Source: Saprospiraceae bacterium
Lineage (GTDB): Bacteria > Bacteroidota > Bacteroidia > Chitinophagales > Saprospiraceae
DNA length: 64,000 nt
Reading direction: 5' to 3'
Assembly (NCBI GenBank): GCA_026993525.1
Contig: JALWSS010000219.1
Coordinates: 1 to 64,000, forward strand
A program made the translations under genes and the position numbers. This document shows positions 36,221 to 44,898 of this stretch, one piece after another (positions within the stretch are counted from its first letter, which is position 1; each line of letters opens with the position of its first letter). The notes beneath the pieces are model-generated. The model saw nothing but the letters and a program-made list of their open reading frames with translations. It was not told the DNA's origin and searched no databases.

Positions 36221-36934
36221 CTAATGCTGTTCCCCGATTTCCAGAATGAAGCCGCTGCCGTGGATGTTGGTGATGCGGATGGAAGGGTCCTTTGACAGGT
36301 ATTTGCGCAGGCGACCCAGAAAAACATCCATGCTCTTGCGGGCCAGGTAGTCGGTGCGGTTCCACAACTTTTGCAGCGCCAGCTCACGGGGGATGACGCT
36401 GCCGGGAGTACTGCAGAAGAGGGCCAGCAATTCGGCTTCCCGTTCGGTCAGGGTGCGGTTGCCGGCGGGGTGTTCCAGCCTTCTTTCCCTTCGGTAAAAA
36501 CGGTACCCGCCAAGCTGATACACATTTCTTTCGCCTCCTTCGTCGGCAACGGTGCCGGTATCGGCCCTTTTCAGCACAGCCTCGATGCGCACCAGCAACT
36601 CCTCTTCGTCAACGGGCTTTTTGATGTAGTCGTCGGCACCGGCCTTGAAGCCCCGCACCACATCCCGGTGCAGGGATTTGGCCGTCAGAAAAATGAGTGG
36701 CAATTGCGGGAAGCGCTCCCGCACCAACTCGGCCACCGTGAACCCATCCAGCCCGGGCATCATCACGTCCAGCACGCAAAGGTCGTATTGGTTGTTTTTG
36801 AAATGGCGCAGGGCGTCCACGCCGTCTTTGGCCCAGAGCACTTCATAGCCGCGGCTTTGCAGAAAGTCCTGCAACAACATGCCCAGGGTGGGGTCGTCTT
36901 CAACGAGGAGCAGTTTGGCTTTGGCGGGTTCCAT
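36221..36934 (-). CDS. OmpR/PhoB-family response regulator (orphan)
   Basis: A 237-residue DNA-binding regulator. Receiver domain 6-120 with acidic pair Glu12/Asp13, phospho-acceptor Asp56 (CVLDVMMP) and the Lys of YIKKPVD. Winged-helix domain about 135-235 (TLTEREAELLALFCSTPGSVIPRELALQKLW ... LRKYLSKDPSIRITNIHGSGFIL). The ATG at 36934 is chosen over the longer frame to 37027, which adds unrelated residues. No histidine kinase is adjacent; it may respond to a distant kinase and may regulate the receptor operon downstream of it. Confidence 0.92.
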   Translation of the reverse strand: MEPAKAKLLLVEDDPTLGMLLQDFLQSRGYEVLWAKDGVDALRHFKNNQYDLCVLDVMMPGLDGFTVAELVRERFPQLPLIFLTAKSLHRDVVRGFKAGADDYIKKPVDEEELLVRIEAVLKRADTGTVADEGGERNVYQLGGYRFYRRERRLEHPAGNRTLTEREAELLALFCSTPGSVIPRELALQKLWNRTDYLARKSMDVFLGRLRKYLSKDPSIRITNIHGSGFILEIGEQH

Positions 36935-37080
36935 AGGCGTCGGATTGGGTGATGGGTGATTTTTTGCACCGAAAAAATAGCACTTCTGATTGTCAGAGCA
37001 AGCTCCAGGGCCGACCTTTGCGCTCACATTTGAACTTATGAAGGCTGCGGCTGTTCAAACAGGCTCTTAAACCTGGCACC

Positions 37081-37686
37081 GTGAAATCGAATCAACCAAT
37101 ATTGCAACGACAGGCAGAGGCCCACCTCCCCACCCATTGGGGAAATTTTAACATGCTGGCCTATGCCACCTCCCCTGACGACCCGACCCCGCACGTTGCA
37201 ATGGTGCACGAAAAATTCGACCCTTCCGGACCTGTGCTGGTGCGCATCCATTCCGAATGCATGACCGGCGACCTGTTCGGCTCACACCGCTGCGACTGCG
37301 GCGAGCAACTCGACGAATCGCTCCACCTCGCTGCGCAACGAGGAGGCGTGGTCATCTACCTCAGGCAGGAAGGCCGGGGCATCGGCCTCATCAACAAGCT
37401 GAAAGCCTACAACCTGCAAGACCAGGGCCTCAACACCGCCGACGCCAACACCCACCTCGGCTTCGAAGTGGACGCCCGCCAGTACGACCTCGCCGTCGAG
37501 ATCATGAAAGACCTCGGCATCCGCCAAATCCACCTGCTGACCAACAACCCGGAAAAGATCGAAGCCATCGAACACAGCGATGTGGAAATCGTCAGCAGGG
37601 TGCCCCTCATCATTCCTCCCCGCAACGAAAACCGCGCCTACCTCGAAACCAAAAGAGCCCTCATGGGGCATTTGTTGAGGGAGTAG
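37081..37686 (+). CDS. ribA: GTP cyclohydrolase II
   Basis: A 201-residue zinc enzyme catalysing the first step of riboflavin synthesis from GTP. The zinc cysteines lie in HSECMTGDLFGSHRCDCG, followed by YLRQEGRGIGLINKLKAYNLQDQGLNTADANTHLGF, the substrate-binding signature, and LLTNNPEKIEAI. It starts with GTG and is not fused to RibB. The TAG stop is part of a GGGAGTAG heptamer that begins a long repeat array, as at the transporter gene near the left end. Confidence 0.95.
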   Translation: MKSNQPILQRQAEAHLPTHWGNFNMLAYATSPDDPTPHVAMVHEKFDPSGPVLVRIHSECMTGDLFGSHRCDCGEQLDESLHLAAQRGGVVIYLRQEGRGIGLINKLKAYNLQDQGLNTADANTHLGFEVDARQYDLAVEIMKDLGIRQIHLLTNNPEKIEAIEHSDVEIVSRVPLIIPPRNENRAYLETKRALMGHLLRE

Positions 37687-38469
37687 GTTTTTTAGGGTTT
37701 AGGGTTTAGGGTTTAGGGTGTAGGGTTTAGAAGCACTAGCCCCTTTCATCCCTCATTCCTGAGTAGAGAGTAGAGAGTAGAGAGTAGAGAGTAGAGAGTA
37801 GGGAGTAGGGAGTAGGGAGTAGGGAGTAGGGAGTAGGGAGTAGGGAGTAGAGTTTGGAAGCGCTAGCCCCTTTCATCCCTCATTCCTGAGTAGAGAGTAG
37901 AGAGTAGAGAGTAGGGTGTAGGGTGTAGAGTTTGGAAGCGCTAGCCCCTTTCATTCCTCATTCCTGAGTAGAGAGTAGAGAGTAGAGAGTAGGGAGTAGG
38001 GAGTAGGGTGTAGGGTGTAGAGTTTGGAAGCGCTAGCCCCTTTCATCCCTCATTCCTGAGTAGAGAGTAGAGAGTAGGGAGTAGGGAGTAGGGAGTAGAG
38101 TTTGGAAGCGCTAGCCCCTTTCATCCCTCATTCCTGAGTAGAGAGTAGAGAGTAGAGAGTAGAGAGTAGGGAGTAGGGTGTAGAGTTTGGAAGCGCTAGC
38201 CCCTTTCATTCCTCATTCCTGAGTAGAGAGTAGAGAGTAGGGAGTAGGGAGTAGGGTGTAGAGTTTGGAAGCGCTAGCCCCTTTCATCCCTCATTCCTGA
38301 GTAGAGAGTAGAGAGTAGGGAGTAGGGAGTAGGGAGTAGGGAGTAGAGTTTGGAAGCGCTAGCCCCTTTCATCCCTCATTCCTCATTCCTCATTCCTCAT
38401 CCCTCATTCCTCATCCCTCATCCCTCATTCCTCCCCCGATGCCGATAATTATCGGCACGGGGCATCCCT
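37687..38469. repeat. Heptamer-based repeat array downstream of ribA, with terminal palindrome
   Basis: Eight copies of a unit of variable length (about 76-126 bp) beginning GTTTGGAAGCGCTAGCCCC, then TTCATCCCTCATTCCT and runs of GAGTAGA or GAGTAGG. Core positions are near 37737, 37863, 37940, 38032, 38110, 38197, 38273 and 38359. Unit length varies by number of heptamers. The array ends in GCCGATAATTATCGGC (38441-38456), one base short of the patatin-gene start. 38422-38469 recurs inverted at 49190-49237 with one mismatch. No gene. Confidence 0.95.
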
Positions 38470-38470
38470 C

Positions 38471-40711
38471 ATGCCTATGTTTCATCTGAAAGCAATTATA
38501 CTGTCTCTTTTCGTCGCAATGGGCTTCCGGGCCCTCGTTGCCCAGCCTGTTCAGCCCGCCGGCCCGCGGGTGGGGCTGGTGTTGAGCGGGGGCGGCGCCA
38601 GGGGCTTTGCCTACGTCGGTATGCTAAAAGTGCTGGAAGAGGCCGGTGTTCGGGTGGACTACATCGGTGGCACCAGCGCCGGCGCCATACTGGGTGGTTT
38701 GTATGCTTCCGGCCTCGATGTTTCGCAACTCGACAGCCTCGTCAGAAACACCGATATGTGGGCGGCTATTACCGAAGAGGTGCCAAGGACGTCGCGGTCC
38801 TGGTTTGAAAAAACCTATGGCGAGAAGTACGTCTTTTCCCTCGCCCTGGAAGGCATGAAAGTGGCCCTGCCGGCCGGCTTCTCCAATGGCCAGCAGATCT
38901 TCGACCTCTATTTCCGGTGGACGGCTCACGTCAGTCATGTCCAGGATTTTTACCTGCTGCCCATCCCGTTCTTTTGCATCGCCACCGATGTGGAAACCGG
39001 CGAAGAGGTGCGCCTCGATTGCGGATTGCTGCCCCTGGCCATGCGGGCCAGTGGTGCGCTGCCCGGCATGCTGGCCCCCGTCAACATCAACGGGCGCCTG
39101 CTCACGGACGGCGGCCTGGTGAACAACTTCCCCGCCAAAGAAGTGCGTGAACACGGCATGGATTACGTCATCGGCCTGAACGTGGAAACCGAAATGTTTG
39201 AGCAGAGCGAGCTCCAGTCGGTGGAAAAGCTCATCATGCAGATTTCCCTTTACCAAAGCGACCTCCGCTCAAAGGCGCAGCGCCAGTATTGCGACATCCT
39301 GATCCATCCCGACATGACCGGCTATGGCCTGACGGATTTCGACAAGGCCGACTCCCTCATTGCCATCGGCGAGCGCGAAGCCCGTAAACACTGGACGGAG
39401 CTGGTGCGCATTGCGCAGCTACAGAAGCAGGCCAAAGGCTTCCGGAAATTTACCGAAGGAAAGGAGCTGAGAATAGATACGATCCAATTGCAGGGCGAAG
39501 TGCCTTTCCCCCCGCAACAACTGAAGCGCTTTCTGCCGCTACACAAAGAAGGCATGAATGAACTGGACGAGTTGCAGGAACGCATCGGTGAGTTGTACGC
39601 CACCGGGCTGTTCCGGTTCATCGAGTACCGCCCCGTTTTTGACGAAGGTGGAAAAAGCCGGCTGCTCATCAAACCCGAACTGAGGCAGGGCTACGATACC
39701 CGCCTGCGCCTCGGCCTGCATTTTGATGAGGTGTACAAAAGCGCCGGGGTCATGAACCTGACCTGGCTCAATGTACTCGGCATCAAAGGGTCGGTTTCTT
39801 CCCTCGATCTCATCCTGGGGGATAAGCTGCGCTACAATTACAGCTTCTTGCTGGAGCGGGGCGGACCTTTCAATTTTGGGGTCAATTCCTTCCTCCGTTA
39901 CAACACCATTGATTACGAACTGCCCCTGCCCATTGCCATCGGTAAGGGCCAGGAACTGACCTCGTTAAGCTTTAAATCGCTGTATGTGGGCAATGAGCTG
40001 TATTGGCAGTTTATCACCCAAAAGCAGCAGGTGACGGGACTGGCTGCCGGCATTCAGTTTTTTAAATCCAGGGCACAGGAAGTCAGCAACTACAGCGGCG
40101 ATGCCGGTTTTGCGGACGAAAAGAATTTTTACCTCACCTCGGAAATATACTACCGCCGTGACACCCGCAACAAGCGCCAGTTCTTTACCGAAGGAATGAA
40201 ACTCTACGCCTCCGGCAAGCTGCTGCAACTGCTCACCAACCCGGACTTTGACGGGCAGAACCGAAAACCGGCCTTCAACCTGGACCTGCAACTGGAAGTG
40301 GCCTGGCCCGTGGACCCCCACATGGCGTTCGGCATGGAGATCAACGCCGGCCAGCTCTACGGCAGCGCCATGCAGCCCTGGTACTATGTGATCGGCGGCA
40401 ACAACCGGAACTTCATCAACAACCACCGCCGCTTTCTGAGCCTGCCTTTTGGCGGTGAGATCGGAACCGGGCTGGTGGCCGGCAGCTTTTACACCCAGGT
40501 CAACCCCTTCGGAAAACAATACCTGACGCTGAGCATGAACGCCGCCCTGCTGCACCGACAGAACTCACCCTCCGAATTTGACCAATACCGCAATTTCTAC
40601 AGCCTCGGTATCGGCTACGGCCTGGAAACCCTCCTCGGCCCCCTGGAGGCCACCTTCGCCTACGGCAACCACGGCGGCGAGCTGTATTTCAACCTGGGCT
40701 ATTGGTTTTGA
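38471..40711 (+). CDS. Patatin-like phospholipase with outer-membrane barrel
   Basis: A 746-residue protein. Signal peptide (about 1-24), then a patatin domain with the oxyanion hole GGGARG (40-45), nucleophile Ser69 in GTSAG, and the dyad Asp213 in TDGGLVNN. A POTRA-like linker (about 330-400, LRIDTIQLQGEVPF ... LYATGLFRFIEYRP) leads to a C-terminal barrel of the BamA/surface-antigen type ending in GELYFNLGYWF. This matches patatin/Omp85 (type Vd-like) architecture, expected to place a lipase in or across the outer membrane. The last 13 bp overlap the convergent PIN-like gene. Confidence 0.9.
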   Translation: MPMFHLKAIILSLFVAMGFRALVAQPVQPAGPRVGLVLSGGGARGFAYVGMLKVLEEAGVRVDYIGGTSAGAILGGLYASGLDVSQLDSLVRNTDMWAAITEEVPRTSRSWFEKTYGEKYVFSLALEGMKVALPAGFSNGQQIFDLYFRWTAHVSHVQDFYLLPIPFFCIATDVETGEEVRLDCGLLPLAMRASGALPGMLAPVNINGRLLTDGGLVNNFPAKEVREHGMDYVIGLNVETEMFEQSELQSVEKLIMQISLYQSDLRSKAQRQYCDILIHPDMTGYGLTDFDKADSLIAIGEREARKHWTELVRIAQLQKQAKGFRKFTEGKELRIDTIQLQGEVPFPPQQLKRFLPLHKEGMNELDELQERIGELYATGLFRFIEYRPVFDEGGKSRLLIKPELRQGYDTRLRLGLHFDEVYKSAGVMNLTWLNVLGIKGSVSSLDLILGDKLRYNYSFLLERGGPFNFGVNSFLRYNTIDYELPLPIAIGKGQELTSLSFKSLYVGNELYWQFITQKQQVTGLAAGIQFFKSRAQEVSNYSGDAGFADEKNFYLTSEIYYRRDTRNKRQFFTEGMKLYASGKLLQLLTNPDFDGQNRKPAFNLDLQLEVAWPVDPHMAFGMEINAGQLYGSAMQPWYYVIGGNNRNFINNHRRFLSLPFGGEIGTGLVAGSFYTQVNPFGKQYLTLSMNAALLHRQNSPSEFDQYRNFYSLGIGYGLETLLGPLEATFAYGNHGGELYFNLGYWF

Positions 40712-41199
40712 AAAATAGAGGGACAAAGTTGATTGAAACTGACACCCTCGATACCAGCAATGCAATCCCGGTGAGCGTGCCAATCGCTATCCGTGGCGTT
40801 GTGTATTACGGCCTGCCCTTCGTAGGTCATTGCCACGGCCAGAAATTTTCGGTCACTCCGGTCAAAACCGGCCAGACATTCAATGTCTTTCAATATTTCA
40901 TAAACAATGTCGTCCTGATCGGATTTTTTGGCGTCAATTGATCTGACCCGGCTGGCATCGGCACTGTGGTCGTGCAACCATTTGAAAAAGAAGTCTCCCA
41001 CTCCGGGTTTGCCTGACAGGTCACAATAGCGTTGATATTCATCAAAAATGTCTCTGTCAGAATCAAGAAGGATAAGCTTTTTTTCTGATTTTATTTGCTC
41101 TAACAATTCTATACACTCTGACTGGCATTTAAGCGGTGCGTGAGTATCAATACCGTTGGCGGATATCAAAACGTTGGTGTGAATTACGTTGCCCTCCAT
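40699..41199 (-). CDS. PIN-like nuclease-fold protein paired with DUF3696 ATPase
   Basis: A 166-residue protein. It resembles PIN-fold proteins: N-terminal strand NVIHTNVLISANG (family xxDTNV, here His7 in place of the first Asp), LLDSDRDIFDEYQ (acidic residues 48-54), FDRSDRKFLAVAM (Asp113/Asp116) and ATDSDW (Asp137/Asp139). The segment GKPGVGDFFFKWL matches a small family I recall beside DUF3696 ATPases. The start lies inside the last codons of the ATPase gene (53-bp overlap), implying translational coupling. The 3' end overlaps the convergent patatin gene by 13 bp. The locus is AT-richer than its flanks. Likely the effector of a two-gene defence or RNA-processing module, but activity is uncertain because of His7. 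Confidence 0.7.
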   Translation of the reverse strand: MEGNVIHTNVLISANGIDTHAPLKCQSECIELLEQIKSEKKLILLDSDRDIFDEYQRYCDLSGKPGVGDFFFKWLHDHSADASRVRSIDAKKSDQDDIVYEILKDIECLAGFDRSDRKFLAVAMTYEGQAVIHNATDSDWHAHRDCIAGIEGVSFNQLCPSIFQNQ

Positions 41200-42538
41200 T
41201 TGTGTTTTCGATTTGGCGCTTGAGTATTGCTTTGTTCATAGCTGTTATTTCACGAAAATCATCGGCAAAAAATCCATCGGGCCAGTTTTCTATTTGCCCG
41301 TATTCGTTGATTTGCAGCGGGGTTAGTTCTGATTGTTGATTTTGAATGTTGCAGAAATACAATTTTGTGCTTTCTGAGGATATCTCACTCTCGGCAATTC
41401 TTTTTTGCAATCTTCGCAAAAGGTATTCACTGTGACTTTCCAGGATGATCTGCACATTCCTGTACCTGATGGCGTCCATGAAAACATCAGCCAGGCCAGC
41501 CTGAACCGAAGGGTGAAGGTGAATCTCCGGTTGCTCGATCAGCAAAATAGAATTTTCAGGTGCATAATAGCAGAGCGCAATTACCGGGATAATTTGTGAA
41601 ACACCGAATCCGACATCCGCAAGGGTAACTTCGGGTGAAGTTGCGTTTTTTTTCACCAGAACCTGGTACAAACTTTCACTGCCACTTATTTTTTCAACCT
41701 TAAAACTTTTAATGAGGCCAAGTTCTTTCAACCACTCGGCCACTCTTGCTTCGAGTGTAACCCGTTTGCGGCCTTTTCCTTTTGAAATCAGACTACCCTC
41801 TTTTTTTGCCGCCAAAATGGCATCGACGAATTTTTCTCCTCTGAAACCCATATCGCCAGGGCTGCCACCGGTCCAGGTGTATTGCCTTTTAGGAAAATCT
41901 CTGAGGGGTCCGAGATAATAAATTCTCGATGACAAATTCTCAAAGGCAAGTTGTAAATCGGAAAGAAATCCGGCGTTTTGGTAGTAGGAGTTTATTATTT
42001 CCGGAAAACCGTAAAATTTAATCGGAGCGGGGAGGCTCCATTTACGGCCTTTTGTCATTTTTAATTCGAAATTCTCTTTATTCAATTTCCATGCGTCGTC
42101 TCGCTTGTTCATCCCGAAAACGAAGTCGTCCAGCTCATAGCTGAAATTTTGAGTTTTCAATTCACCGTTTTCATCGCCTTGCAATGTAGCTTTAAAGCGA
42201 AGATTGGATGTGGATATATTTTCATTGAGAGACAGTGGGTCCTGAATTGTCAATGGTTCCGGTGAATTCCAGTCTATTTGGAAATGGAGTTCGTTTTCAG
42301 GGTTATGATCAAAAATCAAATCTTTCCAACTTCCCAATTCTACCCAGGTTCTTTCATTCCCCAGGTGCATCACCAATTTTCTGTCGGGAGATTCAACCGT
42401 CTGTTTGAGCATCAGCAGGAATTGCAGGATGCTCGTTTTTCCCGAGCTGTTTGGGCCGAATAATCCGGTCAGGCCGCCGAGAGATATATCAGCTTCCTGC
42501 CATGATTTGAAATTTTTTATTTTGAGATGGGTGATCAT
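41147..42538 (-). CDS. AAA-family ATPase with DUF3696 (OLD/ABC-like)
   Basis: A 463-residue ATPase. Begins ITHLKIKNFKSWQEADISLGGLTGLFGPNSSGKT, with Walker A at 28-35. A long insertion (about 60-250) is followed by the signature-like VGFGVSQIIP (309-318), Walker B LLIEQPE (332-338), HLHPS and the switch His in ILESHSE (365-371). The C-terminal DUF3696 segment has LTPLQINEYGQIENWPDGFF (about 405-424). This is the SMC/ABC-type ATPase class found in OLD, Septu and other defence proteins. It overlaps the PIN-like gene by 53 bp. AT-richer than neighbours, consistent with horizontal transfer. Confidence 0.85.
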   Translation of the reverse strand: MITHLKIKNFKSWQEADISLGGLTGLFGPNSSGKTSILQFLLMLKQTVESPDRKLVMHLGNERTWVELGSWKDLIFDHNPENELHFQIDWNSPEPLTIQDPLSLNENISTSNLRFKATLQGDENGELKTQNFSYELDDFVFGMNKRDDAWKLNKENFELKMTKGRKWSLPAPIKFYGFPEIINSYYQNAGFLSDLQLAFENLSSRIYYLGPLRDFPKRQYTWTGGSPGDMGFRGEKFVDAILAAKKEGSLISKGKGRKRVTLEARVAEWLKELGLIKSFKVEKISGSESLYQVLVKKNATSPEVTLADVGFGVSQIIPVIALCYYAPENSILLIEQPEIHLHPSVQAGLADVFMDAIRYRNVQIILESHSEYLLRRLQKRIAESEISSESTKLYFCNIQNQQSELTPLQINEYGQIENWPDGFFADDFREITAMNKAILKRQIENTNGGQRNSHQRFDIRQRY

Positions 42539-42598
42539 TTATTCAAAACCCGGTTGTTTAGATAGTGCCTGGCGGATGTAAAGTTACCAGAAAATCAA

Positions 42599-44758
42599 TT
42601 ACTCCGATGACGCTTGCCTGATCGGTTCCACCCTGAAATCCAGGGTGCCGAACCCGCCTGCATCAAAATGTTCGATGAGCAGGTGGTGTTTGCCGCCGAG
42701 CTGAACCGCCACCTGGTCCGTTGCCGGCTCGTGGATGTTCCAATGGTCCAGGATGAGTTTGCCGTCGAGGTAGAGGCGCACGCCGTCGTCGCTGGTCAGG
42801 ATGAGATTGTACTTGCCTTCGGCAATGTCAAATTCGGTTTCGGCGAAGGTTGCGAAGCGATCGGCATGGACAGCTATTGCGGGGCTGTCCCACCAGGAGT
42901 AATACAGGTCCGTTTTTTCTTCCGTCGCAATGGGTGGGCTGCTGTTGAGTTTCCGGAAGGCTTCGTAGTTCTGCACAGGGTCTGTGTCTTCGTCGTAATT
43001 GTACCACTTCACCAGCCAGGTCAGGTGTTTTTCGAATCGTTGGAAATGGTAGGGGTATGCGTTGCCACGTTTGTTCACCCGTCCGAAGCGATCGGTGAAC
43101 TCCTGGCCAATAAACTCAAAATCCAGGGTCAGCAATTCGGCATCCGGCTTTTTGTTGCAGATCAGGGTTGCCGGGAAGCGCCCGCTGACGGGGTTCACCT
43201 TGCGCCAGCCCTCGCCGCCTACGGCTTTCCAGTTGCCTTCCTTCGGGCCCAGCAGGAGGAAGGTATAGGTGTCGCCCTCCACATTCCGGAGCCAAACCGA
43301 TGGCGAGCGAAAATCGTAAGGCCCCCACTCATCCACCAGGATGTACTGGCGGCCGGTCAGCGCTCCTTCGGTAAAGCCGGTGGGCATGCCGTCGGGCAGG
43401 GGAGGCACGCTGTCGGGTTGGGCAGCTTCGGGCAGTTCATCCACCCGGTTCAGGTTGTTGTTGGGTTGGGCCACGGTCAGCATATCACCGCAGTCAATGA
43501 AAATATTGTCCTTGCCGATGGCCACATTTTCCGAAGAGGAGATAAGGAGCGGCTTGTTCACCCTGGTAAAAGTATTGCCGCCAATGGTATAATTCCGGCT
43601 GCTGACATCTTTGGCTTTTGCGTAGCCCCAGTCAGCCGGTTGGCTGCTGCGCTCCCAAAGCCGGATGCCCGTCTCGCAATTGATGAAGTGGTTGTTTCGG
43701 ATGCTGTTGTTTTGCCCGTGCTCGATGGCGATGCCGTATTTACAGTCTTCTATCCGGTTTCCGAAAAAGAGCGATTCAAAACTGTAGCCACCCCAGACCC
43801 CGTAGGTGCATTCCCGCATGGTGTTGTTGATGACCTTGTTGCTGCTGAAGGTGACCTCCACGCCGTTGGTGGGGGCGTAAGAGAAGTCGTTTCGGAAGAG
43901 GAGGTTGCCGTTGCAGCCCCCCTCGCCGCTGTCCATGGTTTGCCGGCCGGCCCAGAGGAAAAAGCCGTCGCCGGAGTGGGTGGCGGAGTTGTAGGCAAAG
44001 ACGTTGTCGTGGCTTTGTTCGTAAACCAGCAGGGCTGCCGAGTCCTGCCCCCTCTGGTAAAAGCCGTGCGAGTAGCCCCGCACATTCCAGTCGAGGCGAT
44101 TGTGCATGATGCGGTTGCGGCTGCTTCGGTACAGCCCGATGCCCACTCCGGAGTTGAAATGGATGGTGTTGTTGTAAAACAGGCCGTCGTTGCAATGGGT
44201 GAGCATGAGGCCGTTCATGCCACCGGTCACGGTGAGGCCTTTTACCAGCGCATTGTCGCAGTTTTTGAGGTAGGCCGCTGCCCCGTAGCGCAGCCACTCG
44301 TCCCGGTCGTTTTGGTGGTAGCTCAGCCAGTCGGAAAAATCTTCCCGCTCCCGGCGGCTTTTCAGCCGGGGGCGCCAGTTGTAGCTCAGGTCGCAATTGA
44401 GCAACTCAAGGCTGTCGCAATCCTCCGCCCTGATGGCCACCTTGAAACCATGAATGCGGGCGTTTTTCAGGGTGATGTTGTTGCCTTTGATCTGAATGCC
44501 CAGGCCTTTGAAACCATCGGGAAGAAGGCTGTCAGGGGCTCCCCTAAGGGTGGCGCCATTGAAGTCCACGGTGATGTCATTCCCTTCGATGGTGATGACG
44601 GGCTGGTCCAGGCTATCGGCGCCGGGCAGCAGGTATTCACCGGGTTTGATCTTGACAGATTGGGTGATGTGCATCCCCGTTTCCAGGGGCAAATCCCGTT
44701 CGCTGTTGCAAGCTGAAACTGATGACAAAACCAACAGCCAAAAGAATATCCTCTTCAT
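42599..44758 (-). CDS. Beta-helix (NosD-like) lipoprotein with C-terminal PA14 domain
   Basis: A 719-residue lipoprotein (lipobox VSAC, Cys17). Residues about 35-440 are right-handed parallel beta-helix repeats (GNNITLKNARIHGF, NCDNALVKGLTVTGG, HNRIMHNRLDWN-type turns). After a mixed region, about 600-715 is a PA14-like domain (LILTSDDGVRLYLDGKLILDHWNIHEP ... FGTLDFRVEPI). The combination suggests a carbohydrate-binding or carbohydrate-cleaving surface protein; no catalytic set is obvious. A near full-length open frame on the opposite strand is a shadow. Confidence 0.85.
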   Translation of the reverse strand: MKRIFFWLLVLSSVSACNSERDLPLETGMHITQSVKIKPGEYLLPGADSLDQPVITIEGNDITVDFNGATLRGAPDSLLPDGFKGLGIQIKGNNITLKNARIHGFKVAIRAEDCDSLELLNCDLSYNWRPRLKSRREREDFSDWLSYHQNDRDEWLRYGAAAYLKNCDNALVKGLTVTGGMNGLMLTHCNDGLFYNNTIHFNSGVGIGLYRSSRNRIMHNRLDWNVRGYSHGFYQRGQDSAALLVYEQSHDNVFAYNSATHSGDGFFLWAGRQTMDSGEGGCNGNLLFRNDFSYAPTNGVEVTFSSNKVINNTMRECTYGVWGGYSFESLFFGNRIEDCKYGIAIEHGQNNSIRNNHFINCETGIRLWERSSQPADWGYAKAKDVSSRNYTIGGNTFTRVNKPLLISSSENVAIGKDNIFIDCGDMLTVAQPNNNLNRVDELPEAAQPDSVPPLPDGMPTGFTEGALTGRQYILVDEWGPYDFRSPSVWLRNVEGDTYTFLLLGPKEGNWKAVGGEGWRKVNPVSGRFPATLICNKKPDAELLTLDFEFIGQEFTDRFGRVNKRGNAYPYHFQRFEKHLTWLVKWYNYDEDTDPVQNYEAFRKLNSSPPIATEEKTDLYYSWWDSPAIAVHADRFATFAETEFDIAEGKYNLILTSDDGVRLYLDGKLILDHWNIHEPATDQVAVQLGGKHHLLIEHFDAGGFGTLDFRVEPIRQASSE

Positions 44759-44860
44759 GGTTCAACGGCTTTTCGGCAAAGGAAGGGATTTTTCCAGAGT
44801 AGATGCTGCAAGGGCATTGAGACCTCGTGATCTTTTCGGAATCCTCACAAGGTCTTTTCA

Positions 44861-44868
44861 TACATTTG
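44861..44868 (+). promoter_or_regulatory. Candidate -7 promoter box for tatC
   Basis: TACATTTG matches the Bacteroidota -7 pattern TAnnTTTG and lies 30 bp before the tatC ATG. A -33 TTTG at proper spacing is absent (TTTC at 44834-44837 is too far), so support is partial. Confidence 0.4.
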
Positions 44869-44898
44869 CTGCGGTTTGCAAAAAACAAAAGCAGGCAC

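Noticed and set aside
36935-37080. FMN riboswitch upstream of ribA
   Set aside because: Only 146 bp separate the divergent genes, and the conserved FMN-aptamer blocks (such as AGGGTGAAATTCCC) are absent.
37693-37725. TTTAGGG tandem repeat resembling plant-type telomere sequence
   Set aside because: Only about four units, embedded in the bacterial heptamer array that follows ribA and grading into GTGTAGGG and GAGTAGG units, so contamination is unlikely.
42614-44716. 700-codon open frame on the plus strand
   Set aside because: Antisense shadow of the beta-helix/PA14 lipoprotein; composition is biased and no motif is present.
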